64,000 nucleotides of DNA from Novosphingobium sp. G106 (GTDB lineage Bacteria > Pseudomonadota > Alphaproteobacteria > Sphingomonadales > Sphingomonadaceae): contig NZ_JAHOOZ010000001.1 in the NCBI RefSeq assembly GCF_019075875.1, forward strand, positions 4,650,001 through 4,714,000. The letters are read 5' to 3'. Numbering within the stretch: position 1 is the stretch's first letter; every line of letters begins with the position of its first letter. The notes beneath the pieces are model-generated. The model did no database searches. It saw only the letters and a list, made by a program, of their open reading frames with translations, and was not told where the DNA came from. Positions 18,217 to 26,409 of this stretch are shown in pieces. A program made the position numbers and the translations under genes.

Positions 18217-18694
18217 TCAGGCCGCGTCGCGCGCCTCATCCTTCGGGCCTTCGATGCGATCGTTGGCGGCCTTGCCGCCGATCTCGATACGCCGCGGCTT
18301 CATCGCTTCTGGCACCACGCGCCTCAGCGCGATCGTGAGCAAACCGTGCTCGAAGGTTGCGTTGCCAGCCTCGATAAAGTCGGCAAGCTGGAAGCGGCGC
18401 TCGAAAGAGCGCGTGGCGATACCGCGGTGCAGATATTCACCGCTGGTATCGTCATCGGAGCGCTTGCCTGTCACCGTCAGCAGGTTCTGCTGGGCGACGA
18501 CCTCGATGTCTTCGGGCCGGAAACCGGCCACCGCGAGCGTAATGCGGTAGCTGTCTTCCCCGTCCTTCAGGATATCGAAGGGGGGGAAAGCCATCGGGCA
18601 CTTCAGCGCGCGATCCGGTTTCCAGGAGATCGAAGAGCCGGTCGAAGCCGACCGAGGAACGCCGATAGGGCGCAAAGTCGAAGTTGGTTCTCAT
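18217..18694 (-). pseudogene. Hsp20/IbpA-type small heat-shock protein, frameshifted
   Basis: From ATG 18694 (AGGAGG upstream) the frame reads MRTNFDFAPYRRSSVGFDRL, FDLLETGSRAEVPDGFPP and then leaves the family. One base further, the other frame continues PPFDILKDGEDSYRITLAVA, GFRPEDIEV, LLTVTGKR and a full alpha-crystallin domain to 18217. The switch falls in a seven-G run at about 18580; six would restore a normal IbpA-like protein of about 158 residues. Either a real frameshift mutation or a homopolymer sequencing error. The product would be an ATP-independent holdase. Confidence 0.8.
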
Positions 18695-18994
18695 TTCCAA
18701 ATCCTCCTATCGAAGCAATTCGGACTTGAGATGCACCGGAACACAGAGCCGGTGCCCTCTATGTCCACCGGACCCGAACGCGGCATCCGGCACCGGCTAG
18801 CTAATTTTGGCTTCGGCAATTTCAAGAGTGATCGATCATCTCATTGCCCAAAAAATTAGGATGAACGTGCGTCCGCTATCAGACGCCATGCAGCGGGCTT
18901 TGAATGGCACAAGAGCCGGCGGCTGCCGATATTCCTTACCCTGTTGGCTTATCAGGTTTGAAGCCGCGATGAGCGCGATCCGCTGACGGCGCAG
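18695..18994. other. Intergenic space, promoter region
   Basis: About 300 bp between the Hsp20 gene and the 3' end of the NAD-kinase-like gene, both leftward. It should carry the Hsp20 promoter. No RNA gene, repeat or clear terminator was recognised; the stretch around 18830-18870 is AT-rich. Confidence 0.4.
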
Positions 18995-19888
18995 CTAGGC
19001 TGTTACCAACCTCAACATGCGCCCCGATGGCTGCAAGGACACCTGCCGGCCCCAGTCGAACGCGAGATAGTCCTGCTCGATGCCATCGGCGAAAATAACG
19101 CCGCCTTCGTTCATATGCGAGGTGACGCTCAGCGGTGCCCCATCCAGTTTGCCGGCGCGCATCGTGGTCGCGGTGGCGACGCTCGGGAATGGCTCGCGAA
19201 CGAAATAGGCAACTGCATGCTCTTGCGGCGAAAGCAGGATCGGGTTGCCGGTCGCCTCCATGATCGATCGCGCCCAACCGGTCGCACCTGTGCCGGAAGC
19301 AACGATCAGCCCACTCGACGAATGGTTCTCGGCGCTATCACCAATCGCAATGCGATAGCGCGCCGATTGGTGGCTGCGGTGGCCGACGAATAGCTCGTTC
19401 AGCGCGACGAGAGTTTCGCCCGTGTCGAGCACGGCTTCGACCATCGTCCGCTCTTCGATCGTGATGTCCCCGTGGTGAGAAGCGCGCAGAGCCCGGTGCA
19501 AATTACCGAGCGGCACTCGCACCAGAACGCCGTCGTAAAGATCCGGCGCCGGGTTCACTCCCAGCACCGGCTGCCCGCTCAAATATTTGGCGACGTTTGC
19601 GATCAGGCCATCCTGGCCGACCGCGATGATCACATCGTCGGGCGCGAACAGGAAGCGGTCGAGGTCGGCGCGGCGTACCAGGGCCTGCCGCCAATCGGCG
19701 GGCGCCGAGGCGCGCGCCTGGCGCAGCACAGCCTGGAACTTTGCGTGGCGCGCCTCGAGATCAGCCAACCTCTGCCCGCGCGTCTCGAGATAGAAACGCG
19801 CCTGCTCGCGCGTGGCATGCCGCGCGAGCAGAAGCTCATAGTCGGTCTCGCGCGTCACGAACACGGCCCGGGGTGCGGTGGTGGTCAT
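18995..19888 (-). CDS. NAD(+) kinase-like protein
   Basis: A 297-residue protein of the NAD/diacylglycerol-kinase fold. The nucleotide motif, normally GGDGT, is GQDGL at residues 91-95; the NE pair of the second motif is N164-E165 (VALNELFVGHR); the glycine-rich segment is SSGLIVASGTGATGW at 191-205. The N-terminal 80 residues are a helical extension rich in Arg. NAD kinases make NADP from NAD and ATP or polyphosphate. The altered GGDG motif leaves activity open. It is the last gene of an operon with an SPFH protein (11-bp gap) and an NrtR-like protein, which supports a role in NAD(P) balance. Confidence 0.8.
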   Translation of the reverse strand: MTTTAPRAVFVTRETDYELLLARHATREQARFYLETRGQRLADLEARHAKFQAVLRQARASAPADWRQALVRRADLDRFLFAPDDVIIAVGQDGLIANVAKYLSGQPVLGVNPAPDLYDGVLVRVPLGNLHRALRASHHGDITIEERTMVEAVLDTGETLVALNELFVGHRSHQSARYRIAIGDSAENHSSSGLIVASGTGATGWARSIMEATGNPILLSPQEHAVAYFVREPFPSVATATTMRAGKLDGAPLSVTSHMNEGGVIFADGIEQDYLAFDWGRQVSLQPSGRMLRLVTA

Positions 19889-19899
19889 GATCGCGCCGC

Positions 19900-20886
19900 C
19901 TATTTAGCCGTGATCGCCGCTGGAGGCGCTTGCCGGAACTCGCGCATAATCGTCGCCAGCAGGTCGGGCGTGACGTTCAGGTGCTCGATCGTGTCGAGAT
20001 TGCCGGCCAGTTCCCGAGCCGCAAGACCAAGGAGGACCGCGGGTGGAAGGTCGCGGTAGATCGCGATGTGCGCCTGCTCCGTCTCTGCCTTGGCGCTCTC
20101 AATCGTGCGGATGCGTCCGGCCTCGGCTCCCGCCTCGATCTGCTGGGCTTCCGCAAGTCCCGTCGCGCGGTTGCGGGCATTCTCCGCCTCCTCGGCGATC
20201 AGCTGTTTTTCGCGCCGTGCGAGCTCGGTCTTGTTGGACAGTTCGTTCTCCGCGATCGCGCGCTCCTTGTCGACCGCGAGCGCCCGGCGCTCGAACATCG
20301 CCTCGTCCGCCTTTTGCTGTAGCTGCTCGAAGGTCGGCGTCTGAAGCGCGCGTTCCAGTTCGCTGCTCGGTGCAAGATTGTTGAGGCGTACAGCCACGAC
20401 GGCGAGGCCGATCTCGGCGAGCGTCGGATCATTGGCGAGCGCCTGTTCGAGCCGCTGGCGCAGCGGTTCGACCCCGGCATCGAGGAGAGCGCGTACGGGG
20501 GCTTCAGCGAGATATTGCAGCGTCGCCTGGTTTACGAGGCCCGCTAGACGCGTCTCGATCCGCTCGATGGGTTCGCGGATATATTGGCCATTGGCCAAGC
20601 CGATGGTGAAATCGATGCGCTCGGCAAGCCGCTCGGGCTCCACCACGCGCCACCCGATCGCGCCCTGGACATTGACCGCCTGGAAGTCGGCACTGCGCCC
20701 CTTGACGAAGAGTGTCGTCTCGCGATCGTCCATCGGGACCTCGGCAATGCTGGCGGTTTCCGGCCTGAACCAGAAGACCAGGCCGCGGCCGCTCTGACGG
20801 ACACGGCCATTGCGGTAGCGGATGACGTGGTGGCTGGCATCGCTGCGCAGCTGCGCGAAGAAACCGAAGCTCGTAATCTGGGCCAT
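19900..20886 (-). CDS. SPFH/band-7 domain protein
   Basis: From ATG 20886 (GGGAGGCAAAG upstream) a 328-residue protein. Residues about 20-190 form an SPFH/band-7 domain (GRGLVFWFRPETASIAEVP, AVNVQGAIGWRVVEPERLAE, ALANDPTLAEIGLAVVAVRL), followed by a long Glu/Ala/Arg-rich coiled coil (about 195-275) and a short C-terminal domain. No obvious N-terminal membrane anchor is visible, so it may be cytosolic or attach peripherally. SPFH proteins form ring or cage oligomers that organise membrane zones or proteases. Position between NrtR-like and NAD-kinase-like genes is unusual. Confidence 0.8.
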   Translation of the reverse strand: MAQITSFGFFAQLRSDASHHVIRYRNGRVRQSGRGLVFWFRPETASIAEVPMDDRETTLFVKGRSADFQAVNVQGAIGWRVVEPERLAERIDFTIGLANGQYIREPIERIETRLAGLVNQATLQYLAEAPVRALLDAGVEPLRQRLEQALANDPTLAEIGLAVVAVRLNNLAPSSELERALQTPTFEQLQQKADEAMFERRALAVDKERAIAENELSNKTELARREKQLIAEEAENARNRATGLAEAQQIEAGAEAGRIRTIESAKAETEQAHIAIYRDLPPAVLLGLAARELAGNLDTIEHLNVTPDLLATIMREFRQAPPAAITAK

Positions 20887-20897
20887 CTTTGCCTCCC

Positions 20898-21623
20898 TCA
20901 ATCGATTGGCTTGAAACGGTAGAGTTCCGCGGGTCGGAACGAAGTGCCTGCCTCGCGTTCGCCGGTGCCTTCAAGCCAGCCGCGGTCGAGCATGCGGCGC
21001 CGAAAGGCGGGCTTGTTCAGTCGCACACCGAGGATCGCTTCATGGACATCCTGCAACTGGCGCAGCGTGAACAGCTCGCGCAACAGCGCAAAGGCGATCG
21101 GCGAATAGTCGAGCTTTCCCCGCAGGCGCTTGATCGCGAGACCGAGAATATCGGCGTGGTCGAAGGCCAAAGGGAGCACTTCTCCCTGATCATCGCAGGC
21201 GGTGACCAGGCCGCCGACCTCTCCCGCCCAGGGGATGGTGAGCTCGGCAAGCGTCAGTTCGGCGCTCTGCTTGAGGGCGGCCGCGAACCGATCCGCCGGC
21301 AGCAATGCGAAATAAGCGATCGTGACAACGCGGGTTCGAGGATCGCGCTTTGGAGCGCCGAAAGTGTAGAGCTGCTCGATATAGGCATCTTCGAGGTGCG
21401 CCTCTGTCCCGAGCAGCCGGAGTGCCGCTTCGTCCAGGCCTTCGTCGATACCGACAAATCCCCCTGGCAACGCCCATTGCCCCAGGAACGGATGCTCCTC
21501 GCGTCGGCGCAGAAGCGCAGCAGGAACGCCCTCGACCATCGTCATGAGAACGAGGTCAACGGTGACCGAGGGCCGTGCGAAGACAGCCGGATCATAGCTG
21601 GCAAGGAACTCGTCTTCGGTCAT
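20898..21623 (-). CDS. NrtR-like Nudix-domain transcriptional regulator
   Basis: Start at ATG 21623 is preferred (AAGG upstream, and the ATG at 21650 lies inside a palindrome). Residues about 15-140 are a Nudix fold (VTVDLVLMTMVEG, GQWALPGGFVGIDEGLDEAA), but the REUxEE catalytic signature is lost (LRLLGTEAHL). The C-terminal 80 residues form the winged helix typical of NrtR (LRELFTLRQLQDVHEAILG, FRRRMLDRGWL). NrtR binds ADP-ribose or related compounds and represses NAD genes. It heads the SPFH/NAD-kinase operon and likely controls it. Confidence 0.8.
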   Translation of the reverse strand: MTEDEFLASYDPAVFARPSVTVDLVLMTMVEGVPAALLRRREEHPFLGQWALPGGFVGIDEGLDEAALRLLGTEAHLEDAYIEQLYTFGAPKRDPRTRVVTIAYFALLPADRFAAALKQSAELTLAELTIPWAGEVGGLVTACDDQGEVLPLAFDHADILGLAIKRLRGKLDYSPIAFALLRELFTLRQLQDVHEAILGVRLNKPAFRRRMLDRGWLEGTGEREAGTSFRPAELYRFKPID

Positions 21624-21635
21624 GGCAAAAGCCTT

Positions 21636-21652
21636 ATATGCGTCATGCATAT
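21636..21652. promoter_or_regulatory. Palindrome at head of NrtR-like operon (putative operator)
   Basis: ATATGC (21636-21641), GTCAT, GCATAT (21647-21652): a perfect 6-bp inverted repeat with five-base spacer, 13 bp before the chosen start of the regulator. Surrounding sequence is AT-rich (TTAGTTATACGCAAAATGG), as expected of a promoter. Autoregulation through this site is inference. Confidence 0.45.
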
Positions 21653-21801
21653 TAGTTATACGCAAAATGGATATATGTCAAATGAGAATAAGAGTCCGAG
21701 TGTGCGAAATTCCGAAAACCCCCTCGATCGAGGGATGGCGCGCGGCCCGAAAGTAATGTTGGTTAGGCGCTCTCTCAGCGCTTACCAACGAGACGCGCGG
21801 C

Positions 21802-22029
21802 ATGAGCGATGACGAAGATGCCCGGGCGGAGCGGGCCCGCAGCGGCCATCCGTTTTTGAATTCCCCGCAGGCGGCCCATTATCTGCGCATGTCCAACCGG
21901 CAGATGGAACGGCTGCGAAGCCGCGGCGACGGGCCACGCTTTCGCCGGCATGGGCGATACGTCCGATATCATATCGACGACCTTGATGCCTGGTCGGAGA
22001 GCACGCGGATACCGAGCGACGGAGACTGA
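21802..22029 (+). CDS. AlpA/excisionase-like HTH protein
   Basis: A 75-residue DNA-binding protein: FLNSPQAAHYLRMSNRQMER (helix-turn-helix), LRSRGDGPRFRRHGRYVRYH (wing) and IDDLDAWSES. This is the MerR-like HTH_17 type used by excisionases and AlpA-like activators of mobile elements. It marks the left side of the plasmid/ICE-type gene block; a second protein of this type is at 33888-34097. ATG 21802 has only a weak ribosome binding site. Confidence 0.85.
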   Translation: MSDDEDARAERARSGHPFLNSPQAAHYLRMSNRQMERLRSRGDGPRFRRHGRYVRYHIDDLDAWSESTRIPSDGD

Positions 22030-22599
22030 GGACCCGAGCGCTTGCCGCCTTGGTGCATTGGCGCTTCATACACCCGCCGCACGCGGCGCTGCCCAGTGAG
22101 GCGAGCCAAGGCGAGTGCCTGCTGTCGCTCGGGGTAACCGAGTAGCGAAAGCGTCGTTTCAGAAGGTTCCTGGCCCTCGCGCCTGACGCCGCGAAACGCG
22201 CTCTACTGCGCTAGGCTCACCTGCGTTCGCCGAGCTCCGCCGGGCCGCGCTCGCGCGTCCCGGCCATTCGGTCACGATCACGGGGCGGGGCCGGTGCCCG
22301 CGCACCGGCTGAAATGACGCCGCGCCTCGTGGGCGCGGCGGCGCTGGTTGTTGGCCTTTCCCTCGTCGCGTGGGAAGCGGCGCTCCCTTCTGGGCGGTCC
22401 CCGGCGTGCCGCAAGCCGGCCTCGCGGCCGGCTCCTCCTCTTCGTTCCGGCCCTTGCCACCCCGTCGCTCGCGCGGCGGGGACCCCGGCTGCGGGTGCGG
22501 CCCGCCTCGCGGGGACCGCCCTGCCGGTCGCTCTCGCCGCTCCCCCCGCTCCTGCGGGAAAGCCCTGGTGGGTTTTTGGGGCGGGAGATGAGGTGACCC
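22030..22599. other. Intergenic stretch before the ArdC-like gene
   Basis: About 570 bp of very GC-rich sequence with no credible gene; the long leftward frames here are antisense shadows. One clear hairpin, GCCGGTGC-CCGC-GCACCGGC (22290-22309), is present without a T run. The segment likely carries the promoter of the ArdC-like gene. Confidence 0.45.
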
Positions 22600-23640
22600 A
22601 TGCGCCAAGCCTGCCGACCTTACGCTCGCGGACGACGTTCCGTGTCCCGGACCCATGAGCCGCGCGCCAATCTCTATGACGAGGTGACTGCCCGCATCGT
22701 CGCCGAGCTCGAAGCCGGTCGCTTCCCGTGGGTGCAGCCTTGGGCCGGCAGCGCGGGCCTTGAAGCGGGCGGGATCGCGCCGGGACTGCCGCGCAATGCG
22801 CTCACCTCGCGCGCCTATTCTGGGATCAACGTCCTGATCCTCTGGGGCGCGGTCATCGAGCGGGGCTATCCTTCGCAGGGCTGGCTCACTTACCGGCAGG
22901 CGGCGAGCGCGGGCGGCTCCGTTCGCAAGGGCGAGAGCGGGACCTGCGTCGTCTATGCCGACCGTTTCGTGCCCGAGGCCGAGAAGGTGCGCGCGCACGA
23001 TACCGGCGAGGACGCCCGCGCCGTCCCCTTCCTCAAGCGCTTCACGGTCTTCAACGTTGCGCAATGCGATGGCCTGACCGAGGGACTTGCCATCGACGCC
23101 CCATTGCTGCCCGAGCGCGAAGTGGTGCCGCTTGCTGAGCAGGTGATCGCAGCCTCGGGCGTCGATTTCCGGGTCGGCGGCGCCAAGGCCTTCTACGTGC
23201 CAAGTGCCGACTATGTGCAGGTGCCGCCGCAGCCCGCTTTCTTCGAGCAGATCAACTACTACCGCACCGCGCTCCACGAACTGACCCACGCGACCGGCCA
23301 CGCCTCGCGGCTGGCGCGCGACCTCAAGAACACGTTCGGTTCGAAGGATTACGCGCGCGAGGAACTCGTCGCCGAGATGGGCAGCGCCTTCCTCTGCGCG
23401 GCGCTCGGGATCGTCCCGACCGTGCGGCATGCCGACTATCTGGGCAGCTGGCTCGAGGTCCTCAAGGAGGACAACCGGGCGGTGTTCCGTGCCGCTAGCC
23501 AAGCGAGCAAGGCGGCCGATTGGCTGCTCGCGCGGCATGCCGCTTTCGCGGGCGATGCCGCTGGCGATTCGCAAGCCGAAGCACCCCGCACGGACGCGAC
23601 CGATCCGGTCCAGCCTCGGCAAGAGGGAGAAGCGGCATGA
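22600..23640 (+). CDS. ArdC-like antirestriction/zincin protein (DUF1738 + metallopeptidase-like)
   Basis: The 346-residue protein has the ArcD-type ssDNA-binding N-terminal domain of ArdC (NLYDEVTARIVAELEAGRFP, W-x-QPW, PRNALTSRAYSGINVL, about residues 25-130) and a C-terminal zincin-like domain with HELTHATGH (about 226-234) and an EELVAEMGSAFL helix. ArdC-type proteins protect incoming plasmid DNA from restriction. GAGGTGACCC precedes ATG 22600; GTG 22642 is the alternative. Its stop overlaps the DUF2958 start. Typical of the plasmid/ICE modules of alphaproteobacteria. Confidence 0.85.
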   Translation: MRQACRPYARGRRSVSRTHEPRANLYDEVTARIVAELEAGRFPWVQPWAGSAGLEAGGIAPGLPRNALTSRAYSGINVLILWGAVIERGYPSQGWLTYRQAASAGGSVRKGESGTCVVYADRFVPEAEKVRAHDTGEDARAVPFLKRFTVFNVAQCDGLTEGLAIDAPLLPEREVVPLAEQVIAASGVDFRVGGAKAFYVPSADYVQVPPQPAFFEQINYYRTALHELTHATGHASRLARDLKNTFGSKDYAREELVAEMGSAFLCAALGIVPTVRHADYLGSWLEVLKEDNRAVFRAASQASKAADWLLARHAAFAGDAAGDSQAEAPRTDATDPVQPRQEGEAA

Positions 23641-24053
23641 TCATCTTGCCTCCCCAGCTGCGCACGGCGCTGCGTTTCAACCACTTCGCTCGGCTCCAGG
23701 CGCTTCGCGAGGAACGCCCCGAGCCCGATCCGATTCCGGTCATCAAGCTGTTCAATCCCATCGGCGCGGCGACGTGGCTCGCGAGCGAACTCGGGTCAGA
23801 CGGTGACACGCTGTTCGGGCTCGCCGACCTAGGTTTCGGGTGTCCGGAACTTGGGTCTTTCAGCCTGTCGGAGATCGGCGGCGTGCGCCTGCCCTTCGGT
23901 CTCGGGATCGAACGCGACGCCCTGTTCACCAGCGACAAGCCGCTGTCGGTCTGGAGCGAGGCAGCGCGCCGAAACGGAGCGATCTTCCTCGCCGAATTCG
24001 AATTCCGCCGCGACGCGGCAACCGGACTTCCGCCGCTGAGGCGCGGCGGATGA
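23637..24053 (+). CDS. DUF2958 protein
   Basis: A 138-residue protein from ATG 23637, which overlaps the ArdC-like stop (ATGA). It begins MIILPPQLRTALRFNHFARL and contains PVIKLFNPIGAATWLASEL, LFGLADLGFGCPELGSFSL, then ERDALFTSDKPLSVW. This is the DUF2958 family (LPP...LRAN...P-x-VKLF-P...TWL), always found on plasmids and ICEs beside ArdC- and ParB-like genes, role unknown. A perfect 11-bp hairpin follows at 24085-24121. Confidence 0.9.
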   Translation: MIILPPQLRTALRFNHFARLQALREERPEPDPIPVIKLFNPIGAATWLASELGSDGDTLFGLADLGFGCPELGSFSLSEIGGVRLPFGLGIERDALFTSDKPLSVWSEAARRNGAIFLAEFEFRRDAATGLPPLRRGG

Positions 24054-24084
24054 CGTGGGCGGCCGTCCGCCGCCCAACCGAAAG

Positions 24085-24121
24085 CCGGTCCGCGTACCCA
24101 CGCTAATGAAACGCGGACCGG
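24085..24121. terminator. Hairpin after the ArdC-DUF2958 pair
   Basis: CCGGTCCGCGT (24085-24095) pairs perfectly with ACGCGGACCGG (24111-24121) around a 15-nt loop. It lies 30 bp after the DUF2958 stop and just beyond the 3' end of the group II intron. No T run, so termination is plausible but not certain. Confidence 0.5.
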
Positions 24122-24196
24122 CGCCTCTCTCGAAAGGAGAGTAGGGATGGAGCGCCATACCCCTTCGCAGAGGCTGGTTTCGCCATCCCTCTCGCC

Positions 24197-24230
24197 GAAC
24201 CGGACGTGCAATTTTCACTGCATCCGGCTC
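24197..24230 (-). ncRNA. Group II intron domain V
   Basis: The leftward strand reads GAGCCGGATGCAG, TGAAAAT and TGCACGTCCGGTTC: a 34-nt hairpin with the catalytic AGC triad near its 5' side, a GAAA-type loop and the closing GGTTC. It matches the strongly conserved domain V of bacterial group II introns, the catalytic core that coordinates metal ions for splicing. Confidence 0.88.
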
Positions 24231-24260
24231 TCCACGCGTGACCGAGGCCACGGGTGTCTG

Positions 24261-25829
24261 TCAGGCTACGGCAAGCTGCCGCATCATCGGCCAGAAGTCA
24301 CGGCGGTCTCCCGTCCATGCCTCGTCGATGATGTCCCAACCGTTGGTGATCTTGGTGCCCCGGAACGGGTAGGGGGAGGTGCCCCCCTCACTGAACCGGC
24401 GCAGCCGCGCCGTTCCCTCTGTCCAACGCAGCGGCCCCCCGGGCGCTCTTCGGTAGAAGCGCCGGAAGATCGTTCGCCGGGTTTTCGGGTGTTTCTTGCG
24501 CAGCCATCGATAGATGCGCTCCCAAAGCCAGTGGTCCAGTTTGCTGAACTCACGGCATGCTCGCATGGCGTGACGATAGTAGGTTCGCCACCCCAGTATG
24601 AGCGGGTTGAGGTTGTCGATGATGGCGGACAGCGCGAGCAGAAGGCTCGGCCTCTTGGTCCGCGCCTTGATCGTATCGCGCAGACGCTGCAGCCTGCTCA
24701 GTGGAATGAGCAGTTTGCAGACGAACCGCCCGGATCGGGGGGATCGCTTCTTCACGATCCGATAGCCGAGAAAGTCGAAGCCCTTTCGGATATCGGTGAT
24801 CAAGGTTTTCTCAGGCGACAATTCAAGGCGCAATTCCTCGCGGAGGAACCTTGCCAGCGCTTCCTTCTCGGCTTCTGCCGCCGCTCTTGGTCCCGACACG
24901 AGAACGACGAAGTCGTCCGCATATCGCACGATGTAGAAGGTGGCCTTGCCGCTATTGTAATCGCGACCGCGACGCTGGGTCGCGCTGGTCACCGTCTCGT
25001 ATGGACCCGGCGTCCACCGCCTGTATCGCTCGTCGATCGCTGTCAGGACGATGTTCGACAGCAGCGGCGATATGATGCCGCCCTGCGGAGTTCCCGCGAC
25101 TGGGTGGCGAACGGTGGTCTCGACCATGATCCCTGCCCTCAGGAAGGCGAGCACGAGCCGCAGGATCTTGCGATCCCTTATGCGGCGTCGCACCCGCTCC
25201 ATCAGCCGGTGGTGGTCGATGTTGTCGAAGCATCCTTTGATATCGCCTTCGATCACGTAGGTGATCCGCGAGTTACACCAGCGGTTCGGGTTAACCTGCC
25301 GCTGGATCATCGCGATGGCGTCGTGGGTGCTGCGACGACGTCGGAAGCCGAACGAGGTCGGATAGAAGTCCGCCTCGAAGATCGGCTCCAGAACAAGCTT
25401 CAAAGCCATCTGTACCAAGCGGTCTTTCAGCGTAGGAATGCCCAGCGGTCGGACCTGACCCGGCTTTCCCGCTTTGGGGATAAGCCGCTGCCGCACAGGC
25501 TGAGGCCTGTAAGTTCCTGCGCGAAGCTCCGCCTCGATCTCGTCGAGAAAGCGCTCCACGCCGCCGGTACGCTGTTCGACCTGTATCCGCCCCATGCCGT
25601 CTGTGCCGGGCGTCCTGCTGCCCCTGTTACGGGCCATCTTGCGCCAAGCGTAGCCGAGCGTGCGGCGGTCACTCACCAGATTGAACAAGTCCCCAAACGT
25701 CTTGTCCGGGGCTGCCTGACTCCACCGATACAGCTTGCACTGCATGTCGAGGATGAACTCGGTATTCACCGGGCCGGGCTGACGCCCACCTCCTGCCGGC
25801 TCGCTGTATCCGCTGCCCCCCTTCGCCAT
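24261..25829 (-). CDS. ltrA: Group II intron reverse transcriptase/maturase
   Basis: The 522-residue protein shows the RT domains in order: RNRGSRTPGTDGM (RT0/1), VRPLGIPTLKDRLVQ, SFGFRRRRSTHDA, GTPQGGIISPLLSN (247-260) and the catalytic YADD at 303-306, followed by KGFDFLGYRIVKK and a maturase X domain with LNPLILGWRTYYRHA. It helps the intron fold and splice and copies it into new sites. There is no HNH endonuclease domain at the C terminus, so it probably uses replication-fork primers for insertion. The frame is intact. Confidence 0.93.
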   Translation of the reverse strand: MAKGGSGYSEPAGGGRQPGPVNTEFILDMQCKLYRWSQAAPDKTFGDLFNLVSDRRTLGYAWRKMARNRGSRTPGTDGMGRIQVEQRTGGVERFLDEIEAELRAGTYRPQPVRQRLIPKAGKPGQVRPLGIPTLKDRLVQMALKLVLEPIFEADFYPTSFGFRRRRSTHDAIAMIQRQVNPNRWCNSRITYVIEGDIKGCFDNIDHHRLMERVRRRIRDRKILRLVLAFLRAGIMVETTVRHPVAGTPQGGIISPLLSNIVLTAIDERYRRWTPGPYETVTSATQRRGRDYNSGKATFYIVRYADDFVVLVSGPRAAAEAEKEALARFLREELRLELSPEKTLITDIRKGFDFLGYRIVKKRSPRSGRFVCKLLIPLSRLQRLRDTIKARTKRPSLLLALSAIIDNLNPLILGWRTYYRHAMRACREFSKLDHWLWERIYRWLRKKHPKTRRTIFRRFYRRAPGGPLRWTEGTARLRRFSEGGTSPYPFRGTKITNGWDIIDEAWTGDRRDFWPMMRQLAVA

Positions 25830-26409
25830 GTGAACGGCTTTCCCGTTCTCGGACTACTACGAGGGCTCCGTCCCACGTCACCGCGATCATCGGTCGCTTC
25901 GATCATCTCCGTGAGAGATGCGGCAACGTGGTTCTTGGGTTCCGCAACTGACCTTTCACTTGCTTTAGGGACCGACTTTACCCCGTGTGACAACTGGCCT
26001 GCGACCACCACAGTCTTAGTCGCAAGCTGGCGCGCGGATGACCGCGCTCCCCTGGGCCGCTTCACCTACAGCCAGCCCGGCGCATCACTGGCCCGAAGGC
26101 CATGCCGCCCACATCCGCATCGGCGACATTCATGTTCCAACGAGGCGTCAACCATCGGTTCGATTCCTCTTCCCTTGGCAAGTTCGCTCGCCGGGTCGCT
26201 TCAGATCGCGGAAGTTCTCCTGTCCCCGGCTTTGACGGGTTCTGCTCATTTACGGCTCGCCGGAAGCACCCGGTTCACCTCACCCGTCTGCTTTTCCCCC
26301 CGCGCTGCGTCGCGTTGGGCGCGAGGTCCTCCCCCTCGCAAGGTCATTCGCAGCTTTTAATGATCAGAATTTCTCCTTTCTTTTCAAACCCAACGCACAG
26401 GCAACTGTC

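Larger units (their letters stand above)
24140..26330 (-). mobile_element. Group II intron (leftward), ends approximate
   Basis: A reverse transcriptase/maturase gene (24261-25829) is flanked by noncoding RNA of the expected size: about 500 nt 5' (domains I-III, up to roughly 26330, including helices such as GACGGGTGAGGTGAACCGGG) and about 120 nt 3' holding domain V (24197-24230) and a domain VI hairpin AGGGATGG ... CCATCCCT (about 24145-24190). It is inserted, in antisense orientation, between the DUF2958 and ParB-like genes. I could not fix the 5' splice site (no exact GUGYG found). Confidence 0.8.

Noticed and set aside
22159..23622. 487-codon leftward open frame
   Set aside because: Overlaps the ArdC-like gene; low-complexity Arg/Pro/Gly sequence without domains.
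24147..26360. 737-codon open frame on the + strand
   Set aside because: It is antisense to the intron RT gene and the intron RNA; composition is arginine/proline-rich and no domain is visible.
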